DNA from: MPNP01 sp965116235
GTDB lineage: Bacteria; Pseudomonadota; Alphaproteobacteria; Rhodobacterales; Rhodobacteraceae
NCBI GenBank assembly: GCA_965116235.1
Contig: OZ220496.1
Span: 1,860,001 to 1,924,000, forward strand
Length of the DNA stretch: 64,000 bases
Reading direction: 5' to 3'
A model generated the notes under the pieces. It was not told where the DNA came from and made no database searches. It saw only the letters and a program-made list of their open reading frames with translations. Shown here piece by piece: positions 18,007 to 26,311 of the stretch (the stretch's first letter is position 1; each line of letters opens with the position of its first letter). Made by a program: the position numbers and the translations under genes.

Positions 18007-18819
18007 ATGACTTCGGCAGAACTCAAAACCAGACAAGACAGGGTGATTCCCAAGGGAGTCTTCCGGGAGGAAGTTGTAGAAGTAAAACACTACACGGACC
18101 GCCTGTTCAGGTTCCGCATTACGAGACCGAAGTCATTCCGATTTCGCTCTGGCGAGTTTGTCATGATTGGGCTGCCAGGTTCTGACAAGCCGATTTTCCG
18201 GGCCTACTCCATTGCGTGCCCAAGTTGGGACGAAGAACTCGAATTTTACTCCATCAAGGTTCCCGATGGCCCCTTGACAAAGGATCTGCAGAAAATTCGC
18301 GTTGGCGACATCATTTTGATGAAGCCCAAATCCACTGGAACACTTGTCAATGACGCTCTGCGTGAAGGCAACCGATTGTACCTGTTCTCGACTGGAACCG
18401 GTATCGCTCCATTTGCGTCGATCATCAGAGATCCGGAAACCTATGAAAAGTTCGAAAAGATTGTACTGACCCATACTTGTCGTTGGGTCGCCGAACTTGG
18501 ATACGGGCAGAAATTAATTGAACTGACCAAGGCCGATCCATTAGTCGGTGAGGAGGCTCGGCGTCAGCTGGTTTATTATCCGACGGCAACGCAAGAGCGG
18601 TACACGACAAACGGCCGTATAACCCACTTGATTCAATCCGGCAAGATGTTTGACGACCTGTGTTTTCCAGACCTCAACCCTAAAGAAGACAGAGGCATGA
18701 TCTGCGGTTCCATGGGCTTTCTCAAGGATCTGAAATCCTTGTTGTTGGATAAGGGGTTTGAAGAAGGATCCAACAGCGCTCCGGCCGACTTCGTCGTGGA
18801 GCGGGCCTTCGTCGGCTAA
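18007..18819 (+). CDS. fpr: Ferredoxin-NADP(+) reductase
   Basis: 270 residues, FAD-containing oxidoreductase that moves electrons between NADPH and ferredoxin or flavodoxin. FAD site is FRAYSIACP, and the NADP region is STGTGIAPFASIIRDPETYE, followed by MICGSMGFLKDLK. The C-terminal VVERAFVG is the extended tail seen in the bacterial, alphaproteobacterial-type FPR. ATG 18007 is chosen; a TTG at 17998 would add three residues. It is a single gene between ecm and ccr. Confidence 0.92.
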   Translation: MTSAELKTRQDRVIPKGVFREEVVEVKHYTDRLFRFRITRPKSFRFRSGEFVMIGLPGSDKPIFRAYSIACPSWDEELEFYSIKVPDGPLTKDLQKIRVGDIILMKPKSTGTLVNDALREGNRLYLFSTGTGIAPFASIIRDPETYEKFEKIVLTHTCRWVAELGYGQKLIELTKADPLVGEEARRQLVYYPTATQERYTTNGRITHLIQSGKMFDDLCFPDLNPKEDRGMICGSMGFLKDLKSLLLDKGFEEGSNSAPADFVVERAFVG

Positions 18820-19101
18820 AAGCCAATCTGATCCGACTGAGTCCGTACACATGCCTTCCTGATTCCGAAGAGTTCCGAGGCATAGCGTGGTATTGATACG
18901 CTGGCATGAATCTTGCCGGAAGTCACGAAGCGAATTGGAAAACTGCAAACACACTCTCAAGTTCATTGCGGAGTGACATTTTTCCCCACGACTGACCACC
19001 AAATATCAAAATAATTATTGCACTGCAGCAAGTCGGTATTAGTTACTTTTAGAGTGAAAGAGTCAATCGAACAAACTGATTTGCAATTAACGGGTGTATC
19101 G

Positions 19102-20391
19102 ATGAGCGTTGTTGAAGAATCTTCCCATCCCACGAGCACAGTTTACGAGGATCTCTATCCGGTTGGGAACATACCTCCCCTCGGGCACGTTCCGAAGCAA
19201 ATGCATGCTTGGGTGATTCGTAGAGAACGTCAGGGTGTGCCAGCAGATGCAATGAAGATCGAAGTGGTTGATGTTCCAGAAATCGACAGTAGCGAGGTTC
19301 TTGTCCTGGTCATGGCTGCCGGGGTAAACTACAATGGCGTTTGGGCCGGCTTGGGCACCCCGATCTCGATGTTTGATGTGCATAAGGCCGATTATCACAT
19401 CGCTGGTTCTGACGCCTCGGGAATCGTCTGGGCAGTTGGTGACAAGGTCAAGCGCTGGAAGGTTGGCGATGAAGTTGTCGTCCACTGCAATCAGGATGAC
19501 GGGGATGATGAAGAATGCAATGGCGGTGACCCGATGTTCTCACCCAGTCAGCGCATATGGGGCTATGAAACTCCAGATGGATCCTTTGCTCAGTTCACCA
19601 GAGTCCAGTCGCAACAGCTGATGCGACGACCAAAGCACCTGACGTGGGAAGAGAGTGCCTGCTACACGCTGACCTTGGCTACCGCTTACCGAATGTTGTT
19701 TGGTCACCGGCCGCATATCATGCGTCCCGGACAAAATGTTCTCGTTTGGGGAGCATCAGGCGGTCTTGGATCCTTTGCCATACAGCTGATCAATACCGCC
19801 GGAGCCAATGCCATCGGCGTGATTTCCGATGAGAGCAAGCGACAGTTTGTTCTTGATCTGGGGGCCAGAGGGGTCATCAACAGAAAGGATTTCGATTGTT
19901 GGGGCCCGTTGCCGGTCGTCAATTCTGACGAGTACAAAGCCTGGTTCGCTGAAGTCAGGAAGTTCGGCAAGGCGATTTGGGACATAACCGGCAAGGGCAA
20001 AAATGTCGACATAGTGTTCGAGCATCCTGGTCAGGCTACATTTCCGGTTTCAACCTTTGTTGTCAAGCGAGGGGGCATGGTCGTAATCTGTGCGGGCACA
20101 ACCGGTTACAATCTGACGATGGACGCCCGATACGTCTGGATGCACCAAAAACGTATACAAGGTTCGCATTTTGCCAACCTGAAGCAGGCCAGTCAGGCCA
20201 ATCAGCTGGTCTTGGAACAAAGAATCGATCCATGCATGTCGGAAGTCTTTTCTTGGGACCAAATCCCCGACGCGCACATGAAGATGTACAAGAATGAGCA
20301 TAAGCCCGGAAACATGGCTGTCATGGTTTGTGCTTCCCGACCAGGATTGAAGACGTTCGAAGACGCAATTGAGGCCGGTGAAGCCTTGTAG
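19102..20391 (+). CDS. ccr: Crotonyl-CoA carboxylase/reductase
   Basis: 429 residues, zinc-free medium-chain dehydrogenase-type enzyme that reductively carboxylates crotonyl-CoA to (2S)-ethylmalonyl-CoA with NADPH and CO2. It is the defining step of the ethylmalonyl-CoA pathway. Signatures: VMAAGVNYNGVWAGLGTPIS, HIAGSDASGIVWAVGDKVKR, YKAWFAEVRKFGKAIWDITG and FVVKRGGMVVICAGTTGYN. The length from ATG 19102 matches the usual 430 residues; TTG 19018 would add 28 unsupported residues. It ends in TAG. Ecm uses its product after an epimerase that is not in this window. Confidence 0.95.
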   Translation: MSVVEESSHPTSTVYEDLYPVGNIPPLGHVPKQMHAWVIRRERQGVPADAMKIEVVDVPEIDSSEVLVLVMAAGVNYNGVWAGLGTPISMFDVHKADYHIAGSDASGIVWAVGDKVKRWKVGDEVVVHCNQDDGDDEECNGGDPMFSPSQRIWGYETPDGSFAQFTRVQSQQLMRRPKHLTWEESACYTLTLATAYRMLFGHRPHIMRPGQNVLVWGASGGLGSFAIQLINTAGANAIGVISDESKRQFVLDLGARGVINRKDFDCWGPLPVVNSDEYKAWFAEVRKFGKAIWDITGKGKNVDIVFEHPGQATFPVSTFVVKRGGMVVICAGTTGYNLTMDARYVWMHQKRIQGSHFANLKQASQANQLVLEQRIDPCMSEVFSWDQIPDAHMKMYKNEHKPGNMAVMVCASRPGLKTFEDAIEAGEAL

Positions 20392-20777
20392 GTTCGTGAG
20401 CATCACCCGTTTACCAGAGTTCTGTGTCGTCACTTCGCACAAAATGGAAACGGGGCTTTGAATTGTACCATCGTCTCTTCGAGACTTGGTCAAGCAGTGT
20501 ATCACAATGAATTAAATTCGGTGCCATGATGCTCTTTTGCACCGACCACACGCAAATTTATGATTGAATTTGGAATCGTTGTATGATTGTAGGGCATAAT
20601 CCCTGATCACAGGCAACGGCCGGACGATGGGTTGAACTTGATCAACGATTCGGGATAGGTTCTCACTGTGAAGCTGGGTACAAACCAAAATTTCTGGGTT
20701 ACTCCAGCTAGTGGTTGAACGTTGTTGAATTGAGGGTTGAAGAGGTAACGGCGGCGCTGCAGACAGGAGGAGACGGC
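20392..20777. other. Intergenic region at the left edge of a foreign island
   Basis: 386 bp between ccr and the GC-rich ATPase gene. No gene is seen. Composition changes sharply at about 20710-20740, where an IS630-like end relic lies. Left of that the sequence looks like host DNA; right of it GC rises and stays high until about 24.6 kb. Confidence 0.5.
20709..20734 (+). repeat. Solo IS630-like terminal repeat relic
   Basis: The sequence TAGTGGTTGAA matches the end of the two full IS630 copies at 23.3 and 24.8 kb, within a CTAG context. Ten extra bases (CGTTGTTGAA) then interrupt the match, after which TTGA follows as in the full ends. No matching transposase lies beside it. It marks the left limit of the GC-rich island. 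Confidence 0.5.
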
Positions 20778-22553
20778 ATGAACGAAACAGGACAAGGCCA
20801 TGAACACCGCAAGGGGCCGGGACACTGGCGCTTTTACGGCCGCCGGGAGGAGCGGGCTTGGCTGACGGAGCGCCTAGGCCTAGACCAGGAACCGTTTGTC
20901 GATCCCGACATGGCCCTGGCCATAGGCGGGCGCCGCGGCATCGGCAAGACGGAATTGCTGCGGGAGGTCTTCCGGCGGCATAAACAGGAGGCAACCGGCT
21001 CCCAAAGGCGCCGCCTGCTCATGGTCGACCTGCCGGTCCGGGACCAGGACGAGGATCACGTCGAGGCCATTATCGAGGCCATGGTCAATCATGACATGGA
21101 AGACCTGCTCGGAACCCTGCCGCCACGAAGATCACACCAAAATTCCGGCTTATGGGGCGGTATCATCATCCGGCACCTGCTGAAGCACGGCGTCATCGTC
21201 GGGCTGGACGAGTTTCACCACGCGCGCCCGAGTGGGCTGCCATCCGCCCTGAAAAAGATTATCGACGACCAGCGCAGCACCACGACGCCGGCGGAGAAAC
21301 GCGTGTCCGGCCGCCTGGTTCTGATGGGCTCGCACCAGCAGCAGTTCCAGGACATGTTCGACAAGTCCCAGCCGCTCCATACGCGGGTCTATATCGAGCG
21401 CACCCTCCAGCCCTGGCCCTTCGATGCCATCTGGGAGATGGCCCGGGATCAAGGCTGGGACCGTCAACCCGAACGCCTCCACACGCTATGGACCGCCTAT
21501 GGCGGCACTCCTCTGCTGTGGCGCGACCTGGCGCTGGCCCCGGACCCGTTGCGGCAGTGGCCAGCACCGAAAGGCCAGACGGCGGTCCGCGAGAGGAGCT
21601 GGCTTCAGGCCTGGCTCCGCTTCGAGCAGGAGGCCATCCGCCAGGATCCCCGGCGGGCCTGGAACAACAAGACGGTGATCGAGCTGGCGGAACCCCTGAG
21701 CTCCACCCTGATCGCCCTGGGCCGCCAGAAAAGCGCCGGTCACATGATGCCGGCCGCCGTCATCATCAAGAAACTGCGCGCCCGCGAGCGGGACAGCGGC
21801 CAGGAGCCCGGGCGCCTTCCCCGGCCCCATATCCTGGACGAGCGGCTGCACGATCTGCAGAGCGACACCGGCCGGGTCTGCGGCCGCAACCAGCTGACTG
21901 GCCTGCACGCCGACGACCGCAGCCATGTCTGGGCCATCGACGACCACCCGACTCTCTTCCAGATCCGGGTTCTCGGCCGGACCGCAGACGGGGAATCCTC
22001 CTTCCTGAGCGGACCGGAGCGGGTGGCCGACGGGGCCATGAAGCGGCTGAAGGATCTGGAGGGCGACATGCTGGAGCGGCTGGTTGTCCAATGGCTGGCC
22101 GCCCATCCCCAGCACATTAACAGTGTCTGGGGCGCGCTGCCGCCCGGCGGCCGGGATCATGTGGCCGACATCGACGGGCTGGCCCTCCTGGGCTGGGATG
22201 AGCCGGTGCGCCCGCAAGCCCACATGCTGGTCTGCGTCAACGCCAAGCGCACCAGCCGCGATCATAAAATAGAGGACTTCCAGAAGATCATCGACCGGTT
22301 CATGCAGGGCGCCGACCAGAACAGCGATATCCAGGTCCTGCAGACACTGCCACGGCATCACCTGTTCGTGTCACCCGTCATGCAGCCCGATGATCGGCAA
22401 CGGCTGGAGGCGGACGGCCATCTGGCCTTCGACTGGCCGACCATGGCCGCCGAGATGCAGAAAGGATGGCCCCGCCTTCGAGCACTCATGCCGCCCGAGC
22501 CGGAACCCGCAGCCGAAGAGACGCCGGACACGGATGACGGGCCGAAGCCCTGA
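20778..22553 (+). CDS. P-loop ATPase with C-terminal nuclease-like domain (archaeal-ATPase/DUF234-like)
   Basis: 591 residues, high GC, from ATG 20778 with a near-perfect AGGAGG at 20765-20770. Opening WRFYGRREERAWL is followed by Walker A GGRRGIGKTELL (50-61) and Walker B VIVGLDEFHHA (139-149, Asp144-Glu145). The C-terminal part from about 427 has MLERLVVQWLA, then DIDGLALLGW and VCVNAKRTS. This spacing resembles a PD-(D/E)xK fold: Glu433, Asp466, Asn488-x-Lys490. The usual Glu/Asp of the ExK motif is Asn here, so nuclease activity is doubtful. Such two-domain ATPases are known from archaea and scattered bacteria, often near mobile DNA; their role is unclear. The tail is proline- and acid-rich. 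An IS256 fragment begins directly after the stop. Confidence 0.7.
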   Translation: MNETGQGHEHRKGPGHWRFYGRREERAWLTERLGLDQEPFVDPDMALAIGGRRGIGKTELLREVFRRHKQEATGSQRRRLLMVDLPVRDQDEDHVEAIIEAMVNHDMEDLLGTLPPRRSHQNSGLWGGIIIRHLLKHGVIVGLDEFHHARPSGLPSALKKIIDDQRSTTTPAEKRVSGRLVLMGSHQQQFQDMFDKSQPLHTRVYIERTLQPWPFDAIWEMARDQGWDRQPERLHTLWTAYGGTPLLWRDLALAPDPLRQWPAPKGQTAVRERSWLQAWLRFEQEAIRQDPRRAWNNKTVIELAEPLSSTLIALGRQKSAGHMMPAAVIIKKLRARERDSGQEPGRLPRPHILDERLHDLQSDTGRVCGRNQLTGLHADDRSHVWAIDDHPTLFQIRVLGRTADGESSFLSGPERVADGAMKRLKDLEGDMLERLVVQWLAAHPQHINSVWGALPPGGRDHVADIDGLALLGWDEPVRPQAHMLVCVNAKRTSRDHKIEDFQKIIDRFMQGADQNSDIQVLQTLPRHHLFVSPVMQPDDRQRLEADGHLAFDWPTMAAEMQKGWPRLRALMPPEPEPAAEETPDTDDGPKP

Positions 22554-22555
22554 AG

Positions 22556-22773
22556 GTCGATGCAGCCGGCGGGGGCGGTCGGCATGGGGATAGCGGGCAA
22601 AAGCCTCCTTTGGGTGTCGTCGAGGGATCGACGGAGACCGCGGCTCCGGTGCAAGCCCGGCTCGACAATCTGATCGAGCGCGGGTTGGACTCGAAGAGCT
22701 GCCACTTGTTCATCGTGGATGGAGCCCAGGCACTGAGCAAGGCGTTGCGAATGCAAACATGTAGCACCCCATA
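22556..22773 (+). pseudogene. IS256 (Mutator-type) transposase fragment
   Basis: An open stretch without a start reads VDAAG, then PPLGVVEGSTETAAPVQARL, DNLIERGLDSKSCHLFIVDG and AQALSKALR before a TAA stop. GVVEGSTE-A and the catalytic-region block IVDGxxALxKA are typical of the middle of IS256-family transposases. Less than a fifth of a transposase remains. It begins two bases after the stop of the upstream ATPase gene, so the deletion or insertion that made it shaped this boundary. Confidence 0.75.
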
Positions 22774-22792
22774 AAATGGGTACCAGATGTGT

Positions 22793-23029
22793 CTACCGAG
22801 CTGCAAGCGGCTCAAAGTTGATGACGACACGGTGCCCTGTGGCTTCTGCAAATCGGTTGAGCGTGCGCGTGGATGGGGTTTCCTTCCCGCCCTCCAATCG
22901 TGCGATGTAGGATTGCGAAGTTTTCATGCGCTCGGCCAATTCCTGTTGGGTCAATCCTGCTGCGCCCCGCGCCTTGATGAACTGATCGGCCAGCGCGAAC
23001 TCCTCATCGAGTGCCGCCAGCTCGGCCAT
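22793..23029 (-). CDS. XRE-family antitoxin (HigA-like), N-terminus frameshifted
   Basis: 78 residues with a helix-turn-helix: GLTQQELAERMKTSQSYIAR, LEGGKETPSTRTLNRFAEAT. It would bind and neutralise the HigB-type toxin encoded just upstream and repress the operon. The natural start is probably ATG 23100, which overlaps the toxin stop (ATGA). Translation from there reaches an A7 tract (23080-23086 on the complement) and loses frame. One more A would give a normal N-terminus (TIPVQASFDAWRKDPAYMAE) joined to this ORF. As sequenced, expression must start at ATG 23029 or the gene is dead. Confidence 0.75.
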   Translation of the reverse strand: MAELAALDEEFALADQFIKARGAAGLTQQELAERMKTSQSYIARLEGGKETPSTRTLNRFAEATGHRVVINFEPLAAR

Positions 23030-23264
23030 GTATGCGGGGTCTTTGCGCCATGCGTCGAATGAGGCCTGTACGGGGATGGTTTTTTTGTCTCCTTCGTCAT
23101 GGGTCTAGCTCCTTTGCCCTCGCTCGGGCGGTTTCGATCTCACGGCGCGGTGTCTTCTGCGTTTTCTTGGCGAAGACACGCACCACGACGATGCGTTTCT
23201 CCACGGCGGTCACGTAGATGGCCCGGGCCATCGTATCCCGGCCCTTCATGCGCATTTCCCAGAG

Positions 23265-24353
23265 CTAGTGGTTCGTTTCAATCATATGATACCCATTTTT
23301 CCAGGACTGCACCCAGTCCTCCGGCGACTTGCTCCAGCGAAAGGGTCGGGCCGGATGCTCATTGTGATGCGCAATGAACCCTTCCACCGCCGCCACGCAC
23401 TCCGCCAGCGAGTTGAAGATGGCCTGCTTGAGCCGCTGACGGGCCAGTTTCGAGAAGAAGCCCTCCACCGCATGGGCCCATGATGCCGAGGTCGGCGTGA
23501 AGTGAAAGTGCCAGCGCGGATGATCCGCCAGCCACTTCAGAACCGTGGCCGATTTGTGGGAGGAGACGTTGTCCAGAATGACATGGACATCCCTGTCGGC
23601 ATCGAGGCCCTCGGCCACATGGTCGAGGAAGGCGACGAAGTCCTCGGAGCGATGCCGCTCGGTCATGCGGCCAATCACGCAACCCGTGGCGACATCCAGG
23701 GCGGCCAGCAGGCCTGTGGTGCCATGGCGGACATAGTCATGGGTGCGAGTTGCGGTGTGGCCCGGGGTCATGGGCCAGGGCTTCTGGGTGCGTCCCAAGG
23801 CCTGGATCTGCGGCTTCTCGTCTACCGACAGCACGACCGCATGGTCCGGCGGGTTCCCATACAGACCGACGACATCACGAATCTTCGGAGCAAAGGCGGG
23901 ATCCCGCGAGACCTGGAAGGTCGACACCCGATGGGGGTACAGCCGGTGCCGGCGCAGAATGGTACGTACGCTCGACATGGCCCCGCCCGTCTCGTGAGCC
24001 AGAGCCTTGAGCGTCCAGTGGCTGGCATGCTCGGGCGGCGGCTCCATGGCCGTCTGAACCACCTCGGCCACCTTCTCCCTGCTAATGGGGGTGCGACCGG
24101 GCGGGCGGGTCTTGTCGCGCCACAGACCGGCGAGGCCGGTCTCCAGAAAGCGGTCCCACCAGCGCCATACGGTGAACTTGGACACGCCCGTGCGACGCAC
24201 GGTCTCGAACCGGCCATGGCCGGCGCCCAGCGTCAGGATGATGCGGGCTCGCCAGACATGCTTCTGAGGCGACTGCGGATGGTCGCGGACCTCTTCCAGG
24301 CGTTGGCGGTCGGCGGCGGACAGGATAACGGGAGGACGGGTGGACTTGGCCAT
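23265..24353 (-). CDS. IS630-family transposase (copy 1)
   Basis: 362 residues from the MAKSTRPPVILSAADRQRLE start; an upstream in-frame ATG at 24428 is not conserved in copy 2. Helix-turn-helix region GVSKFTVWRWWDRF is followed by the DDE catalytic core: Asp in LSVDEKPQIQ, Asp in ILDNVSSHK and Glu in AVEGFFSKL. All three acidic residues are kept, so it may be active. The stop TAG at 23265-23267 is supplied by the target/terminal TA plus the next base. It differs from copy 2 at many positions, so the two copies are not recent duplicates. Confidence 0.93.
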   Translation of the reverse strand: MAKSTRPPVILSAADRQRLEEVRDHPQSPQKHVWRARIILTLGAGHGRFETVRRTGVSKFTVWRWWDRFLETGLAGLWRDKTRPPGRTPISREKVAEVVQTAMEPPPEHASHWTLKALAHETGGAMSSVRTILRRHRLYPHRVSTFQVSRDPAFAPKIRDVVGLYGNPPDHAVVLSVDEKPQIQALGRTQKPWPMTPGHTATRTHDYVRHGTTGLLAALDVATGCVIGRMTERHRSEDFVAFLDHVAEGLDADRDVHVILDNVSSHKSATVLKWLADHPRWHFHFTPTSASWAHAVEGFFSKLARQRLKQAIFNSLAECVAAVEGFIAHHNEHPARPFRWSKSPEDWVQSWKNGYHMIETNH

Positions 24354-24461
24354 GATCAGCTCCGTGTCAGTGGAATGAAGGGTCCCGCCATCAGTGCCGG
24401 CTGAAAACAGGGACGGACATTCGACCAATAATAGGAGCTTTCTGTTTCAATTCAACCACTA
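23266..24461 (-). mobile_element. IS630-family insertion sequence, copy 1
   Basis: 1196 bp counted from TA to TA, inserted in a CTAG target as is usual for IS630. Outer ends match inverted: TAGTGGTTCGTTTCAATC on the left and, reading inward from the right, TAGTGGTTGAATTGAAAC. It holds one leftward transposase gene whose stop codon is formed by the terminal TAG. Compared with copy 2 it has 37 extra bases between the end and the start codon, and 12 more in the gene. It interrupts a toxin gene. Confidence 0.92.
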
Positions 24462-24689
24462 GCCCTCAAGATGCCGGATGTACGGCTCATGGACCCGCTC
24501 AAGGCCGTTGGCCTCGATCAGGTGAACGATCTTCTCAAACTTTGCCCGGATGTCGCGCGGCTGCGCGGACGTCTCGGCAAGCACATCCTCGTACCGGTAT
24601 TCTACTGACCACATAGGCACCCATTATGCCCAAAAAAGCATGTTTGGTCAACCCAACATCGCCCTCAGAAACCCGTAGGCAGGCAGGAA

Positions 24690-24827
24690 CAAGAACCAGC
24701 AGCCGTGTGCTTTGAGCATCTGCACGGCGGTCTCGCTCGAAGATTTGCCGTTATCGAGATCAAGGCAAAAAGAGAGGAGCGCCCGGATGCAAGAGAGTTT
24801 ATGGACGGGATTCGCGAGATATCCTAG
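24690..24827 (+). pseudogene. Unidentified gene 3' fragment
   Basis: In the 210 bp between the toxin start and IS630 copy 2, one frame reads VCFEHLHGGLARRFAVIEIK followed by AKREERPDAREFMDG and IREIS, then a TAG at the IS junction. It has no start codon or ribosome site. The VIEIKAK block resembles the catalytic strand of a PD-(D/E)xK nuclease, but the fragment is too short to assign. Confidence 0.25.
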
Positions 24828-25971
24828 TGGTTGAATTGAAACAGATAGCTCCTATTATTGGCTGGACCCTTCATCCCACTGACATGGAGTCGCTCATGGC
24901 CAAGTCCACCCGTCCCCCCGTTATCCTGTCCGCCGCCGACCGCCAACGCCTGGAAGAGGTCCGCGACCATCCGCAGTCGCTTCAAAAGCATGTCTGGCGA
25001 GCCCGCATCATCCTGACGCTGGGCGCCGGCCATGGCCTGTTCGAGACCGTGCGTCGCACCGGCGTGTCCAAGCTCACCGTGTGGCGTTGGTGGGATCGTT
25101 TCCAGGCGGAAGGCATCGCCGGTCTGTGGCGGGACAAGACCCGCCCGCCCGGTCGGGCTCCCATCGCCAAGGCGAAGGTGGCCGAGGTGATCCAGACCGC
25201 GATGGCGCCGCCGCCGGAGCATGCGAGCCACTGGACGCTCAAGGCCCTGGCCCACGAAACGGGTGTTGCCATGTCGAGCGTCCGCACCATTTTGCGCCGC
25301 CATCGGCTGTACCCCCATCGGGTCTCGACTTTCAAGGTCTCGCAGGATCCGGCCTTTGCCAAGAAGATCCGTGATGTTGTCGGTCTGTACGTGAACCCGC
25401 CGGACCATGCGGTCGTGCTGTCCATCGACGAGAAGCCGCAGATCCTGGCCTTGGGACGCACTCCGAAGCCCCTGCCCATGACTCCCGGCCACACCGCGAC
25501 CCGGACCCATGACTATGTCCGCCATGACACCACCGGCCTTCTGACCGCCCTGGATGTCGCCACGGGCCGCATGACCGAGCGGCATCGCTCCGAGGACTTC
25601 GTCGCCTTTCTCGACCATGTAGCCGAGGGCCTCGCTGCCGACATGGATGTCCATGTCATTCTGGATAACGTCTCCTCCCACAAGTCGGCCACGGTCCTCA
25701 AGTGGCTGGTGGATCATCCGCGCTGGCACTTCCACTTTACGCCGACCTCGGCATCATGGGTCAATGCGGTGGAGGGTTTCTTCTCAAAGCTGGCTCGTCA
25801 GCGGCTCAAGCATGCCATCTCCAACTCGCTGGCGGAGTGCGTAGCGGCGGTGAAAGGTTTCATTGCACACCATAACGAACATCAGGTGCGTCCCTTTCGG
25901 TGGAGCAAGTCGCCGGACGACTGGGTGCAGTCTTGGAAAAATAGGTATTATATGATTAAAATAAATCACTA
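24825..25971 (+). mobile_element. IS630-family insertion sequence, copy 2
   Basis: 1147 bp from TA to TA, inserted in CTAG and opposite in orientation to copy 1. Left end TAGTGGTTGAATTGAAACAG; right end, read inward, TAGTGATTTATTTTAATC. The inner ends differ, as in copy 1. Flanks after removal would read ATATC-CTAG-GATAC. Only 363 bp separate it from copy 1, so the pair could act as a composite unit. Confidence 0.92.
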
Positions 25972-25972
25972 G
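24896..25972 (+). CDS. IS630-family transposase (copy 2)
   Basis: 358 residues. The DDE triad is Asp178 (LSIDEKPQI), Asp257 (ILDNVSSHK) and Glu293 (VNAVEGFFSKL), with 35 residues between the last two, as in IS630/Tc1-type enzymes. It lacks four residues present in copy 1 after VATG. ATG 24896 is preferred. The stop TAG is formed at the element's right end. Confidence 0.94.
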   Translation: MAKSTRPPVILSAADRQRLEEVRDHPQSLQKHVWRARIILTLGAGHGLFETVRRTGVSKLTVWRWWDRFQAEGIAGLWRDKTRPPGRAPIAKAKVAEVIQTAMAPPPEHASHWTLKALAHETGVAMSSVRTILRRHRLYPHRVSTFKVSQDPAFAKKIRDVVGLYVNPPDHAVVLSIDEKPQILALGRTPKPLPMTPGHTATRTHDYVRHDTTGLLTALDVATGRMTERHRSEDFVAFLDHVAEGLAADMDVHVILDNVSSHKSATVLKWLVDHPRWHFHFTPTSASWVNAVEGFFSKLARQRLKHAISNSLAECVAAVKGFIAHHNEHQVRPFRWSKSPDDWVQSWKNRYYMIKINH

Positions 25973-26311
25973 GATACAAACTCTTCCAGCCAAGAAGAAT
26001 AGCATTTTCGGTTGTTGAAGCGGGCGTGTCCGTTGTACACTGTCAAATTGGGAATAGGACGAGAACCGCGTTCACCGCTCTACTGCTAGTTGTGATCACG
26101 ATGTCGGGCTGAAAATTCATTATCTGAACCATTTTGATGCAAGACTTTGAGTAATGTCGGATCGACTTTGGTGAGTTCTTGACAATTCTCGGAAACTTGG
26201 ACTTGCAGCGCAATTCTCAAACCTTAGGCGACTTGCTTGGAAATACGCACTATTTGATACCGAAGACAACTCTTTATGGATCGATCGCTTGTTTGAAATG
26301 GGTATGCCGTG
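25973..26311. other. Intergenic region, no gene seen
   Basis: 339 bp from the end of IS630 copy 2 to the GMC oxidoreductase. Composition is back to the host level. I find no supported gene or RNA; the promoter of the downstream gene is expected here. Confidence 0.5.

Larger units (their letters stand above)
23097..24614 (-). pseudogene. HigB/RelE-type toxin split by an IS630 insertion
   Basis: Two halves flank the IS630 copy at 23266-24461. The N-terminal half (24614 to 24462) starts MWSVEYRYEDVLAET and ends EPYIRHLEG. The C-terminal half (23264 to 23097) reads LWEMRMKGRDTMARAIYVTA, then VVVRVFAKKTQKTPRREIET and ends KELDP with TGA. Together they make a complete phage Gp49/HigB-like toxin of about 107 residues. 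Such toxins cleave mRNA on the ribosome. Removing the IS and one TA copy leaves an in-frame TAG between LEG and LWEMR, where relatives usually have Lys. The antitoxin gene overlaps the toxin stop. Confidence 0.85.

Noticed and set aside
18991..19101. TTGC-N6-GCAA dyad upstream of ccr as a PhaR- or RamB-type operator
   Set aside because: Only four bases pair on each side, which is expected by chance; I could not recall a matching consensus with confidence.
21152..22120. Proline/arginine-rich frame overlapping the two-domain ATPase
   Set aside because: Composition is typical of an out-of-frame read of GC-rich coding DNA; no start signal.
23502..24404. 300-residue plus-strand frame in IS630 copy 1 (similar one opposite copy 2)
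   Set aside because: Both are antisense of the transposase. Their likeness only reflects the conserved sense strand.
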